The translations under genes and the position numbers were made by a program. From Pseudomonadota bacterium (lineage in GTDB: Bacteria; Pseudomonadota; Gammaproteobacteria; Acidiferrobacterales; Acidiferrobacteraceae): DNA of 20,659 nucleotides. Each line of letters opens with the position of its first letter. The stretch's first letter is position 1. Shown piece by piece: positions 5,263 through 13,556 of this stretch. The notes under the pieces are model-generated. The model was given only the letters and a program-made list of their open reading frames with translations, ran no database searches and had not been told where the DNA came from. The DNA is taken from the NCBI GenBank assembly GCA_021795255.1, contig JAJYPQ010000026.1:1-20659 (forward strand), given 5' to 3'.

Positions 5263-8200
5263 ATGTCTAAGAACCCCGAGGTTCTGATCATAGGTGGCGG
5301 TCCGGCGGGGATCGCCGCGGCACTCCGTTTGGCGCGCGCCGGTGTCCGTACCTTGCTGCTGGAGGGTGCGGAATTCGTCGGGGCCGAAAACTGGTCGGGC
5401 GGCGTTTATCACGCCGAACCGCTTTTACAAGACGATGTGTTAGGTGCTGAGGCCTTTGCCAAAGCCCCTAAGGAGCGGCGCATCACGGCCCGCCAACTGC
5501 TCATTCACGACGGGACGAACTGTGGCGGCTTTGAGGCCCGCGCGGTAGAGGATAATGATTACGGGGCGGCCTGGACCGTACTGCGACCGAAGTTCGATCG
5601 CTATCTGGCCGCCCACGCCATTCGCTGTGGTGTGACCATTCTCCCGCGTACGGCCGTGACCGCGTTGCGTTATGAAGGCGGGCGCGTAGTCGGCGTCGAG
5701 ACCGCGCGCGGATCGCTGTTGGCGCCGGTGGTCTTTTTGGCTGAGGGCGACGCGGGGCAGCTCCTGGGCCGGGCGGGTCTGGAGCGGAACGCTGTCCATT
5801 ACGCGCAGGGCATCAAGGCGGTTTTCGCGCTTCCCGCCGCTGTCATCGAGGCGCGATTTGGGCTCGCTCCCGGGGAGGGCTTGGCGCAGGAGTGGCTCTT
5901 GCGTAACGGATCCCTCAAGGGACGCCCCCAACCGTTAAACGCCACCGGCTTTCTCTACACCAATCGCGACAGCTTGTCGGTGGGTCTGGTATTGCCGCTG
6001 GAACGGGTCGCCGATCACGGTCCGGTCGATCACCCGCAACTTTTGAACCATTTCTTGCGCCTCCCCGAGGTGGCCGCTCTTTTGGAGGGCGCGCGCCAGC
6101 TTGCCTATGGCGTGAAGGTCATCCGCTCGGGGGGCTTGGGGGAAGGGGCGCATTGCGCCTATGACGGACTTGCTATCGGTGGCGCGCTCCTGGGGCTTGG
6201 GCAAGAGTTTCCCTATCCGAACTTTATGGGCCCGGCCGCAGCCAGTGGGGTCGCGTTCGCCGAGGCGGTGCTCGCACTGCGTGGTCGCAAAGACTATTCC
6301 GCAGCGGCTCTGTCCGAGGCCTACGGTGAGCGCTTGCTGCGCAGCATTGATTATCAGAACGCTCAGTTCTCGCGGGCTTGGCCTAAGGCCCTACACGCGA
6401 CCCAGCTGATGTTCGATCACCTACCCCTGCTCGTGGGATCGCTTGGGCGCAATCGGGCAATGCGCGCCCGGGCATTTGCTAGGACCGCCTTGTCCCTGAC
6501 CCGCGATGGCGCGACCTTGTCCGCCCTGGCGGCTGTGCCGAGGGTGTCACAGGCCCCCGACAAGCCGCCACTCGCCGTCCGCTGGCTCTATTCCCGCTCG
6601 GCCAAACTCGAGACTGTGCCGGCGGAAGGGCCAGCCTTTGCTTATCTTGCCCGCGCTATCGGTTATCTCTATGGGCGCGGATTGCCGCTTTTGGAGAGTC
6701 GGGTGGCCGCTATTTACGCGCGTCCTTGGCGGAGCGCTGCCGCTTGCGCCCTGGTGCAGGGCACACCTTTGGTCGCCGTCGGGGGCGTCGCGTTTTTGGC
6801 CGATGCCGTAGCGGTGGCCGGGCGCGGCCGAGCGGTTCTTGCAAGGCGCCCTTTTTATCAGGGGGAACGTCAAGCGCGGACCCAACTCTCCTGGGACCAT
6901 GACTCGCCTTATTCCCCCATGACCTGGCTTGCGCCGCTTGGCCGCCCGCGCCCGGATGTGCGGCACTTAAGGGTCCCCAACGATTTGGCGAACGCCGAGG
7001 CCAAGCGCCTGCGGCGCGTGTGCCCAGCCGAGGTCTATAGTCTCGGGAGCGCGGCGGCGGGTGCCGGGACCGTTCCCGAAAACTGCATCAAATGCGAATC
7101 GTGCCGGCTCACGGTCCCAGGCATCGATTGGAACCGAGCGAGCAGTCATCGCTTCATCTACGAGTTGCCCGAGGCGCGCCGCTTCGGTCTTGATGGGAGC
7201 GCCCAGAGCGAACTCGAAGTCAGCTGCCCGCCCGTGACCGAAGACCCGGCCTTGCGCGAGATCTACACGGCATTGAAAGGTCGTCCCGCGGCCCCCGGGC
7301 CACTCTGGCGGGAGGCCTTGCGCTCCACCCTTCTGGCCGCAGTCGCCGAGCCCCATCGCTACTTGGGGTTGTGCGACCAAGGCGCTTGGGGGGCTCTGGA
7401 GGCCGTGCTCGGTGGCCAATTGCCCTGGACCCGGAAGGGGCCCGCGCCGCGATCTTTTGCCCCGGCCTTGCGCTTAAAGCTTGCGCGACTCTTTCCCGCC
7501 GCGCGGCTTGTGGCCATGGCCGAGCGGTGGACTGCGGCGGATAGGCAGGATCTCGTGGATCTTTTACATCGCGATCGCGAGGGGCCAGAGGCTTTGCTCG
7601 TGGCTTTAGCCGAGCATGCGCCGGGGCTTGGGTTCGTTGCCGCCCATCATCTCTTGGCCGAAAACTATCGTGGGCAGCGTTTGGCTGATCTCACAGCACT
7701 TGTGCATCGAGAATCCGACGGCCTGTCGGACTGGCTGCCGGATACGGGCGGGGTGTATTGGGGGGGACGGGGAGTCCTTGATCTTCAAGTGGTAACGGAG
7801 GCAGCGGGACTCGATGTCGCCCGCGCGGTGCGTTCGCGAGTGGCGGAACGCGATGTCGAGCCATGGCGTATAGAGCCGGTCTTCGCCCGCTATTATGCCG
7901 CCCTCATGGAAGGGTACGGGAACGCCCTACTCGCGCGCGCAAGTGCCTATGCGCTTACACGCAAGCAGTTTGGTGAATCCTATCGCGACCGAGAGGGCCG
8001 AACTGCGATCATCAAGTTCGGGGCGGTCAAACGCCTCCTCGCGCTCATCGAGTACAGCTTGACTCTTGCGCGGTCGCTCTCGGCATTCTGCGATCAGAAT
8101 CCGCGCGCGGCAGTCGGTCTCCTCAAGGCGCGTTTTGGCGTGTCGCAGGACGGCGTGGCCTGGGTCGCGGGCCAGGTGTTCGGGGGTATCGCCTACTCCG

Positions 8201-11200
8201 AAGACGATATACTGGCCCCCCGTTACCGCGACGCGATGGTCCTCGGCCAATGGCCCGGGGCCGTGCCCCCTCTGATGAACGTTCCTTGGGAGGCGACGCT
8301 GTGGGGTAAGCCCTTGCACCACGCCTCTGAGGCTCAGTTCTTGCGCCACGGCCTTTTTGTGGCGCAAACCCCACCCTTGCACCCGGCGCTCGCTTCCCGC
8401 CTACGCACCCTCAAGGCGCCGGCGCCGACGCCCTTTTCTTACCAGAGCGGAAGCTTTCTGTTCGGCGAAACGCTGGCGCCGGATGCCGTCTTTCTGCCCG
8501 AGTACTTCTTGGCGGATCCGCGTTTGCGGCAGATGCGCGCCCAGGTCCTCAGGCTTTTGCGCAGCGGCTTTCGCGATCCCAAAGGCGGTCCGTATGGCCG
8601 CTACATTGATCAACTCCATGGCATGCCGCCTGCTGACATCGACCGTCTGCGCGCTTTCAAGGCCTTCGCCACGGTGGTCCCCGAGGCCCTGGGAGGCAAG
8701 GGTCTCAGTAAGGCCGAATACGCGGTTCTGACGAGCCTGCTCATGGGTCGTTCCGACACCTCCGTAGGTCTTCTAGTCATGGCGAGTACGAGCATTGGCA
8801 CGATGCCGGTCCTGCTGGCATTGGAGAAGGATCTCCCCCGGCTACGCGCGGAATTGACGGGCCTTCCCGCACCAGCCTTTGCCGAGCTTCAGGCCTTGTG
8901 TGTGCGTCTTCGAGGCCTGTGCGCACGTCCGCGCGCGCGTGCTATCAAGGCTACGATCAAAGCCCTCGAGGGCCTCCTTAAGACCTTGTTTCTGAGTCCC
9001 GGTTCGGCACTTAAGTATCTCGCGCGGGACGTCCTGCTCGATTTCCGGAGCCTAGTAGCGGTGGCCCGCGCCCATGACTTGGACGAATTGGATCTCAAGG
9101 CTGAGGTCCTGGCCCAGGGCTTCAAACGATTGTCCGAGGCCTTGGACGAGGAGCGGGCCTTGCTCCCCGGACGCGTGCTCGCCCACCACCATTTTTTAGA
9201 GTTTTTGGCGCACGGCCAGATCAGTGCCTTTGCTCTAACCGAGCCTAACGCCGGTTCGGATACCGGCGGGGTCACCACTCGGGCGCGGCGCGTCCGCGCC
9301 CCCCTTACGCACGATGCCCTTGGCCTCTGGCACTTTAGCGTAGAGGAGGGTGCGCGGGTCTTGGTAGACGAACGTCGGCTCGATTTTAGCGGTTCTGTCG
9401 TGACCTACCGCCTGCCGAACGAAAAGCGCGCGCGTCTCGACGACAGCGGCTGGGATAGGGAGCGCCAGAGCGGCAAGCGCCGTTTGCTGCTGGATTCCGG
9501 TATCAGCTACGAGTACGACGATATCGGCATACCGACTGCGAGCGGCGCTGGTTTTGTCTATGACCATTACCAACTCTCTGGCGCCAAGATGTGGATCACC
9601 AACGGCTCTCTCGCCGATCGCTACTGCTTGTACGCCCAGACCGAGTGGGGCGAAACGGGCTTTATGGTCGAACGGCGTTCCGAGGGCCTGCGCATCGGTC
9701 AAAACGAGCGTAAGTTGGGACAAAGGGCCTCGCCTACCAATGAATTGAGTCTCTCTGGGGTGCGGGTGTGTATCAGCCACATCATAGGGTATCGCGGCCA
9801 CGGCCAGGTGAGCGCGTTGGAGACCCTGAGCGTGGGACGCGGCGGCCTGGTGGTGGGCTGCGGGAGTTTGCTTGAACGCATTCTCAAGGATTATGGCCCA
9901 CTCCTAGAGACGGTCCCCGAGACCCTGGCGCTCGCGCGCTATGAACAGGAGCGCATACGCACGCTTGGCGCGCGTCTCATGGGTCTCATGGACCGGGCCG
10001 ACCTCACCGCCGGCGATTTTCGTATGGAGGCAGCACTCTCTAAATTCCTGGCCTCCGAGGGGCTCCATCGCGTGCTCCTGGCGCTTGAGTCGGCGCGTGG
10101 GCCGATGGCGGCCGCGACCTGCGAACTCATCGAGAAATGGCGCCGCGATGCCCGTATCCTCAATATTTATGAGGGCACCAACGAGATCCAGCGGTTCTTG
10201 GTGTTAAAAGATTTGCCGGGACTGTTCGCGCAACGCTCTCAGCTCAAGGCGACCGGCAGCGAGACCCTGGATAGGGCCTTGAGGGCGTTCGCCGATTTTC
10301 TGGGCCCGCGTCTCGAAGACCTGAAGATGCGGGTGGCCGTGGATGGCGATTGCGAGATTGCCTGGTTCCCGGTGGTCGATTGGTTGGGCGAACTCTACGT
10401 CTGGGTGGCCTTGGTGGAGCGGCGGCTCGCACTGCGCGCCCAGTCCGTGGACGGTGATTATCTTGCGACGCTTGTCGCCCTCGAGGCGATGGTGGAGCGC
10501 GCCACTCTCGCCCGCGCCCAGTCCGTGCAAGCGCTTTTTAAAGATGAGCGGTTCTATGAGGATGCCATTCGCGATCTTTCCGAGCGGGCGACGACGCCGC
10601 TTTTGGCCCCGGATACCGGTATCGATACCGGTTTCTCGGGAAAGGTCGTCGTCCTGGTGCGCGGTTTGGTGGAGTATGGTGCTGACGATGTGCGTCTGGA
10701 CGGCGACGATCAAGCCGTTCTCGATTGGGCCCTCGAGGCGGCCGACGCAAAACCCGCGATTGAGGTCATCGCCGTCACGCTCACGCAGGCCCCTTGTCCC
10801 GATTTGGTCCAGCGCCTGCGCGCCGCCGGGGCGCAGGTTTCGGCGCAGGTCGGCATCGGCTGGCCGGACGCCTCGAAAGTGGCCGAAGCGCTTGCGAGCT
10901 TGGGGCCCGATCTCGTGCTCGCAGGTCCTACCGACCCCTTGTTTTTACACGCCGTGAGCGGAGCTTTGGGCGCGACCTACGTCGACCACGTCACGCGCAT
11001 CGCGGCCCGTGGTCGCCGCGGTTACGGGATTGTGCGTGCTGGCCGGTCGCGCCCCATAGCTTGGGGGCGCAAGCTCCTGGTCAGCGCGTCCTGGAGGGCC
11101 ACTGGCCGCTGCGATGAATTTTCGGTATCGGATTGGCTGACTACTTTAAAGGAGCCGAAGACCGAGATCGCTGTAAGCGGCCATAAGGTCATACCCTACC

Positions 11201-12267
11201 GCAAAAACGATGGCCCCGAGAAGACGCCAGCTGCCATCGAAAGCCCTAAGGCCTTGGCCGATTGGTTGCGCGAACAGGGGCGGGGTGAGGTCACGTCCGC
11301 TCCCCCCGTCGTCCCGGGAAAAGTGCGGACACTCCCTTCGACTGTGGCCATAGTGGGTTCCGGGACCGCGGCCTTGGCCCCCCTGCAGCTCGCACGCGAA
11401 TGGGATCGGGACGCCGGCGCGCTGTGGTTGGCCGGTACTTTGGACGACGTCCCTCCGGCCTGTGTCGAGGGCCCGGTCGTACGTATCTTGGGTCAAGCAG
11501 CGGTGATTCCTCTGGCCCGTCATCTGGCCCCGTACTTGCGGGAAAGCCCACGTCTCGTTCTGGCTTATGGGCAGGCGGACTTGGCCGCGGTTCTCGCCCA
11601 GATTCTAGGTCGCCCCCTCTATCTGGGCGTGGCAGGACGTATTGGAGAGAGTCTCATTCTTGAAAGAGGCGATTTGGCCTGGCTTACGATGTGTCCTGAG
11701 AATGCGATCCTGGTCGCCGTGGAAAAGACCAAGGCGATCGAACTGCCGGAGGTCGCGACCTGCACTGTGGACGACTGGACGCCCCTTAAGGGGTCTTCGG
11801 GGGCCTTGGCGCGGGCCTTGGCGCGCCAAGAAATGGGCGGCATGGCGGCCGCCGAGGTGATTCTGGATGTGGGCTTCGGGGCCGCCGACGGCACCTTTTT
11901 CGAGAGACGGATTTTGCCGCTTCGCGACCGACTCTCGGCTATGATGGGATGCAAAGTCCTACTGGGAGCTACGCGCAAGGTCATTCAGGAGAGTAAACTC
12001 TTGTCCTTTGAGCATCAAATCGGTCAAACCGGGACCCATGTCGCGCCAAGAATTTTGTTGGCTGTGGGTGTGTCGGGGGCCCCGCAACACCTTGTAGGCA
12101 TTGGCCGTGACACGCAGGTGATCGCAATCAATAAAGACCCAGAGGCGCCCATATTTTTTGCCGAGCGGGGTGGGCCGCCCGTCATTCGCTGCCTCGGGGA
12201 TGCGCAGACATGGGTCGAAGGCCTTTTGGCTGCTATTCCGACATCAGGGATTGAGGAGAGAGCATGA
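5263..12267 (+). CDS. Giant fusion: ETF-quinone oxidoreductase / acyl-CoA dehydrogenase / ETF beta-alpha
   Basis: One open frame of 2334 residues (about 250 kDa estimated). Order: FixC/ETF-QO FAD domain (GGGPAG at 11-16; 'GFLYTN.DSLSVGL' region); FixX-type 4Fe-4S site Cys587, Cys608, Cys611, Cys614; a helical stretch ending in a degenerate acyl-CoA dehydrogenase C-domain (~880-1000; KQFG 901-904, FGG 973-975); a full FadE-type dehydrogenase (~1035-1655; TEPNAGSD 1326-1333, KMWITNG 1442-1448, catalytic Glu1637 in YEGT); a helical extension; a weak ETF-beta domain (~1794-2010); and ETF-alpha (~2026-2334; QIGQTG 2252-2257, AINKDPEAP 2288-2296). Inferred role: oxidise acyl-CoA and pass electrons through tethered ETF and ETF-QO to quinone. 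The ATG at 5263 follows GAGGG; the frame is open upstream to 5104 but without a ribosome binding site. Its stop overlaps the thiolase start (ATGA). The identity of the domains is sure; activity of the intact chain is inferred. Confidence 0.93.
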   Translation: MSKNPEVLIIGGGPAGIAAALRLARAGVRTLLLEGAEFVGAENWSGGVYHAEPLLQDDVLGAEAFAKAPKERRITARQLLIHDGTNCGGFEARAVEDNDYGAAWTVLRPKFDRYLAAHAIRCGVTILPRTAVTALRYEGGRVVGVETARGSLLAPVVFLAEGDAGQLLGRAGLERNAVHYAQGIKAVFALPAAVIEARFGLAPGEGLAQEWLLRNGSLKGRPQPLNATGFLYTNRDSLSVGLVLPLERVADHGPVDHPQLLNHFLRLPEVAALLEGARQLAYGVKVIRSGGLGEGAHCAYDGLAIGGALLGLGQEFPYPNFMGPAAASGVAFAEAVLALRGRKDYSAAALSEAYGERLLRSIDYQNAQFSRAWPKALHATQLMFDHLPLLVGSLGRNRAMRARAFARTALSLTRDGATLSALAAVPRVSQAPDKPPLAVRWLYSRSAKLETVPAEGPAFAYLARAIGYLYGRGLPLLESRVAAIYARPWRSAAACALVQGTPLVAVGGVAFLADAVAVAGRGRAVLARRPFYQGERQARTQLSWDHDSPYSPMTWLAPLGRPRPDVRHLRVPNDLANAEAKRLRRVCPAEVYSLGSAAAGAGTVPENCIKCESCRLTVPGIDWNRASSHRFIYELPEARRFGLDGSAQSELEVSCPPVTEDPALREIYTALKGRPAAPGPLWREALRSTLLAAVAEPHRYLGLCDQGAWGALEAVLGGQLPWTRKGPAPRSFAPALRLKLARLFPAARLVAMAERWTAADRQDLVDLLHRDREGPEALLVALAEHAPGLGFVAAHHLLAENYRGQRLADLTALVHRESDGLSDWLPDTGGVYWGGRGVLDLQVVTEAAGLDVARAVRSRVAERDVEPWRIEPVFARYYAALMEGYGNALLARASAYALTRKQFGESYRDREGRTAIIKFGAVKRLLALIEYSLTLARSLSAFCDQNPRAAVGLLKARFGVSQDGVAWVAGQVFGGIAYSEDDILAPRYRDAMVLGQWPGAVPPLMNVPWEATLWGKPLHHASEAQFLRHGLFVAQTPPLHPALASRLRTLKAPAPTPFSYQSGSFLFGETLAPDAVFLPEYFLADPRLRQMRAQVLRLLRSGFRDPKGGPYGRYIDQLHGMPPADIDRLRAFKAFATVVPEALGGKGLSKAEYAVLTSLLMGRSDTSVGLLVMASTSIGTMPVLLALEKDLPRLRAELTGLPAPAFAELQALCVRLRGLCARPRARAIKATIKALEGLLKTLFLSPGSALKYLARDVLLDFRSLVAVARAHDLDELDLKAEVLAQGFKRLSEALDEERALLPGRVLAHHHFLEFLAHGQISAFALTEPNAGSDTGGVTTRARRVRAPLTHDALGLWHFSVEEGARVLVDERRLDFSGSVVTYRLPNEKRARLDDSGWDRERQSGKRRLLLDSGISYEYDDIGIPTASGAGFVYDHYQLSGAKMWITNGSLADRYCLYAQTEWGETGFMVERRSEGLRIGQNERKLGQRASPTNELSLSGVRVCISHIIGYRGHGQVSALETLSVGRGGLVVGCGSLLERILKDYGPLLETVPETLALARYEQERIRTLGARLMGLMDRADLTAGDFRMEAALSKFLASEGLHRVLLALESARGPMAAATCELIEKWRRDARILNIYEGTNEIQRFLVLKDLPGLFAQRSQLKATGSETLDRALRAFADFLGPRLEDLKMRVAVDGDCEIAWFPVVDWLGELYVWVALVERRLALRAQSVDGDYLATLVALEAMVERATLARAQSVQALFKDERFYEDAIRDLSERATTPLLAPDTGIDTGFSGKVVVLVRGLVEYGADDVRLDGDDQAVLDWALEAADAKPAIEVIAVTLTQAPCPDLVQRLRAAGAQVSAQVGIGWPDASKVAEALASLGPDLVLAGPTDPLFLHAVSGALGATYVDHVTRIAARGRRGYGIVRAGRSRPIAWGRKLLVSASWRATGRCDEFSVSDWLTTLKEPKTEIAVSGHKVIPYRKNDGPEKTPAAIESPKALADWLREQGRGEVTSAPPVVPGKVRTLPSTVAIVGSGTAALAPLQLAREWDRDAGALWLAGTLDDVPPACVEGPVVRILGQAAVIPLARHLAPYLRESPRLVLAYGQADLAAVLAQILGRPLYLGVAGRIGESLILERGDLAWLTMCPENAILVAVEKTKAIELPEVATCTVDDWTPLKGSSGALARALARQEMGGMAAAEVILDVGFGAADGTFFERRILPLRDRLSAMMGCKVLLGATRKVIQESKLLSFEHQIGQTGTHVAPRILLAVGVSGAPQHLVGIGRDTQVIAINKDPEAPIFFAERGGPPVIRCLGDAQTWVEGLLAAIPTSGIEERA
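10612..10632. repeat. Palindrome and direct repeat at a domain junction of the fusion gene
   Basis: ACCGGTATCGATACCGGT (10615-10632) is a perfect 18-bp palindrome; the same stretch contains GATACCGGT twice with a 12-base period (10612-10620, 10624-10632). It encodes the repeated dipeptide turn DTG-I-DTG in the linker between the dehydrogenase extension and the ETF-beta domain. Confidence 0.8.
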
Positions 12268-13556
12268 ACGCCAGGGTATTTATCGTAGATGGGGTTCGCA
12301 CCCCGTTTTTGAAGGCGCGCAACGAGCCGGGCCCTTTTAGCGCCGCGGATCTGGCGGTGATGGCCGGGCGCGCCTTGCTGGCCCGGCAGTCGTTCCGCGC
12401 CGAGGATCTCGACGAGGTGATTCTTGGCTGCGTCATCGCGGCTCCCGATGAGGCTAATATTGCCCGCATCGTGGGCCTGCGTCTGGGTACCGGCCCCGCG
12501 GTTCCGGCGTTTACCGTCCAACGCAATTGCGCCTCCGGTCTTCAGGCCCTAGCGAGCGCCTTTGACCACATTAGCTCGGGGCGCGCCCATCTCATTGTGG
12601 CCGGCGGCACCGAGGCCATGAGCCGGGCGCCCATCCAGTGGAATATCGCCATGAGCCGTTGGCTCGCCCGCTTCTCGCGGGCCAAGAACGTGCCGCAAAG
12701 GCTGAGGTCGCTTGCCGATTTTCGGTTGGGCTACTTAAAGCCGGTGTTTTCGCTGCTGTTGGGCTTAAGCGATCCGGTGGTCGGGCTGTCCATGGGTCAG
12801 ACCGCAGAGATCATTGCCCATCGCTTCGCGATCGAACGTCTAGCTCAAGATGGCTACGCCCTGCAAAGCCACCAGCGCCTGACGCGGGCTCAGGAAGCGG
12901 GGATTCTGCGTAGCGAAATCGAGACGGTCTATGAGTCGAACGGTAAGTTTCATGCCCAAGACGACGGTGTTCGTCCCGATACGACGCTTGAAAAGTTGGC
13001 CCAACTCAAACCGGTTTTTGACCGTCACTACGGCACCGTGACCTCCGGCAATAGTTCACAGATCACAGATGGCGCAGCCCTTCTTGTGCTCGCGAGCGAA
13101 ACGCTCGTGAAGCGCGAACGACTTCAGGTGCTGGGCGAAATTCTCGACTATGCCTGGGCCGGGGTCGATCCTGCGCAGATGGGTCTCGGACCCGTGCACG
13201 CCACGGCCAAGCTCTTAACCACCCACAAGCTGAGCATGAACGATATCGCCCAGGTCGAATTGAACGAGGCGTTCAGCGCCCAGGTCTTGGCCTGTCAGGC
13301 AGCGTTTGCGAGCGCCGACTACGCACGCGAGGAGCTCGCCTTGGATGCGCCCTTGGGGGCTATCGATCCGGAGCGGCTCAATCCCCAGGGCGGGGCGGTG
13401 GCCTTGGGTCACCCGGTAGGCGCGACCGGCGCCCGACTCGTCCTTCATCTCGCGCGCTCTTTGCAGACGCAACCTGGAGCGCTGGGGCTTGCGACTTTGT
13501 GTATCGGTGGCGGACAGGGCGGGGCAATGCTCGTGCGGGCAGGAGGCCAGTTATGA
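12264..13556 (+). CDS. fadI: 3-ketoacyl-CoA thiolase, FadI type
   Basis: A 430-residue thiolase that splits 3-ketoacyl-CoA with CoA to acetyl-CoA and a shortened acyl-CoA. The active site is complete: nucleophile Cys89 in 'QRNCASG', the NEAF motif at 334-337, His383 in 'GGAVALGHPVGATGAR' and the second cysteine Cys413 in 'CIGGGQGG'. The loop of about 60 residues after 'GGTEAMS' (Arg-rich, 'AK..PQRL..L..FRL..L.P') is characteristic of FadI and the trifunctional-protein beta subunit rather than FadA or PhaA. The start overlaps the stop of the fusion gene by ATGA, with GGAGAG just upstream, and the stop overlaps the next gene likewise. It probably forms a complex with the FadJ-like product, as FadI does with FadJ. 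Confidence 0.93.
   Translation: MNARVFIVDGVRTPFLKARNEPGPFSAADLAVMAGRALLARQSFRAEDLDEVILGCVIAAPDEANIARIVGLRLGTGPAVPAFTVQRNCASGLQALASAFDHISSGRAHLIVAGGTEAMSRAPIQWNIAMSRWLARFSRAKNVPQRLRSLADFRLGYLKPVFSLLLGLSDPVVGLSMGQTAEIIAHRFAIERLAQDGYALQSHQRLTRAQEAGILRSEIETVYESNGKFHAQDDGVRPDTTLEKLAQLKPVFDRHYGTVTSGNSSQITDGAALLVLASETLVKRERLQVLGEILDYAWAGVDPAQMGLGPVHATAKLLTTHKLSMNDIAQVELNEAFSAQVLACQAAFASADYAREELALDAPLGAIDPERLNPQGGAVALGHPVGATGARLVLHLARSLQTQPGALGLATLCIGGGQGGAMLVRAGGQL

Noticed and set aside
5263..12267. Possibility that the giant frame is an assembly or read-through artefact
   Set aside because: The frame is continuous with consistent codon bias and plausible linkers, and each domain begins and ends at natural borders. 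It is kept as real, with re-sequencing named as the check.
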